From a virus: 38,462 nucleotides of DNA. The DNA is taken from positions 1 to 38,462 of IMG/VR virus record IMGVR_UViG_3300036819_000334; one strand, given 5' to 3'. Below are positions 37,800 through 38,462 of the stretch, in pieces. Positions within the stretch are counted from its first letter, which is position 1, and every line of letters begins with the position of its first letter. A program made the position numbers and the translations under genes. A model generated the notes under the pieces. It searched no databases, was not told the DNA's origin, and was given only the letters and a program-made list of their open reading frames with translations.

Positions 37800-38462
37800 G
37801 TGATCCGCCGTCTCGCCCTCATCCTCTTCGTGCTGGTCGCCGCGCCGCTTCCGGCGTTCGCGCTCAACAACAGCTTCCCGACCTCCGGCGACACGCTGAT
37901 GTGTTCGGGCCGGCCCTGGATCGACGTGCTTTGCAACGGCGCCGATCCGGCCGACGCGGTCGACTCGACGACCGCGATCCAGAACACGATCACCAGCGCC
38001 ATCGCCGGCGGCTTTCCCATCCACATCCCGGCCGGCACCTACAAGGTCACCAGCCAGCTCACGATCGACTATGCGACCCTGTCCTCCAAGGGCTTCACCG
38101 TCATTTCCGAGGGTGCGATTCTCGACGGCCGGTCAATCACTTCCGGGCCGGTTCTTCAGGTGCAGTGCGGCGGCGGCACGCCGAATTCACCGATCGCGTG
38201 CTTCTATTTCCGGCAGCGCGGCACCCTCGACATTCTGGGCAACTCAGGCGCGACGAACCTGGCGACGCTGACCTCTGCCTACAGCACGGGCGCGACGGTG
38301 CTGTCGGTCTCGTCGACCACGCCGTTCTTTGCCGGCGCCATGATCAATATCGCGCTGACCGGCGGCGGCACCTACGCCACCACGGTCTCGTCGGTCGGCA
38401 GCGGCACGATCACGATCCCGTCAGCCGGCCTTCCATCCGGCACCAGCATCAATGCCCAGGTC
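37800..38462 (+). CDS. Beta-helix tail spike-like protein with signal peptide (partial)
   Basis: A frame from GTG 37800 that runs off the window (221 residues seen). Residues 1-21 form a signal peptide (MIRRLALILFVLVAAPLPAF-A). A pectate-lyase-3-like start of a right-handed beta-helix follows (DAVDSTTAIQNTITSAIAGG, FPIHIPAGTYKVTSQLTI), then GTLDILGNSG and repeated short strands. Such proteins often form trimeric spikes that bind or cut host polysaccharide. Location right after the tape measure suits a tail fibre or spike, though baseplate genes would usually come first. The signal peptide is unusual for a virion protein. Confidence 0.72.
   Translation, partial: MIRRLALILFVLVAAPLPAFALNNSFPTSGDTLMCSGRPWIDVLCNGADPADAVDSTTAIQNTITSAIAGGFPIHIPAGTYKVTSQLTIDYATLSSKGFTVISEGAILDGRSITSGPVLQVQCGGGTPNSPIACFYFRQRGTLDILGNSGATNLATLTSAYSTGATVLSVSSTTPFFAGAMINIALTGGGTYATTVSSVGSGTITIPSAGLPSGTSINAQV

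Noticed and set aside
1-38462. tRNA genes, CRISPR arrays and insertion sequences
   Set aside because: No cloverleaf-like sequence, no regularly spaced direct repeats with unique spacers, and no transposase with terminal inverted repeats was seen. The repeats present are coding or iteron-like.

Overview
This 38.5 kb window reads as most of one temperate tailed phage (free or integrated), of siphovirus type: it has a tail-tube gene, a G/GT chaperone pair and a tape measure, and no contractile-sheath gene. GC is high, codon third positions are strongly G/C, and the gene families (cobalamin-dependent ribonucleotide reductase, XkdF-like protease, alphaproteobacterial-style packaging and head genes) point to an alphaproteobacterial host. 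This is a judgement from sequence style; no host gene or attachment site is visible. The window starts at the integrase stop codon and ends inside a tail-spike gene, so neither phage end is seen.

Left arm (1-10416, all minus strand): one tightly packed operon transcribed leftward from a promoter near 10450-10473. Order from the promoter: small unknown genes, a LexA-like winged-helix protein, a RecE-type PD-(D/E)XK nuclease, an AAA_24 (Sak4-like) ATPase, an MT-A70 adenine methyltransferase, a PP-loop (PAPS-reductase-like) protein with a possible Fe-S site, a C5 cytosine methyltransferase carrying about ten copies of a ~36-residue repeat, an ASCH protein, then an excisionase and a tyrosine integrase. 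Most genes overlap their neighbour by 1-8 bases. The arm combines DNA modification, homologous recombination and integration.

Immunity region (10417-12107): an S24-type CI/LexA-like repressor lies between two clusters of a 16-bp palindromic operator (ATAGG-N6-CCTAT). Facing it is a small Cro-like gene whose predicted transcript is almost leaderless. Beyond this is a stretch of about 600 bp with two small doubtful genes and a highly foldable RNA leader.

Right arm (12108-38462, plus strand): RMF-like protein, RusA, a free-standing DnaA domain IV, and a replication initiator with a C-terminal DnaA domain I-like segment. The initiator gene contains phased GGACCA repeats next to a purine-rich, low-GC tract, an arrangement like the lambda origin inside gene O. 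Then come NrdJ, a serine recombinase, an OmpR-type winged-helix protein, the terminases, portal, head protein, two structural-type proteins with signal peptides, prohead protease, terminator, major capsid protein with an inserted domain, head-tail joining genes, tail tube, G/GT chaperones with a probable -1 frameshift, tape measure, and a beta-helix spike that again starts with a signal peptide.

The observations most worth following are the origin inside the initiator gene, the DnaA pieces split between two adjacent genes, virion-type proteins with Sec signal peptides, and the combined MT-A70/C5/PP-loop/ASCH cassette.
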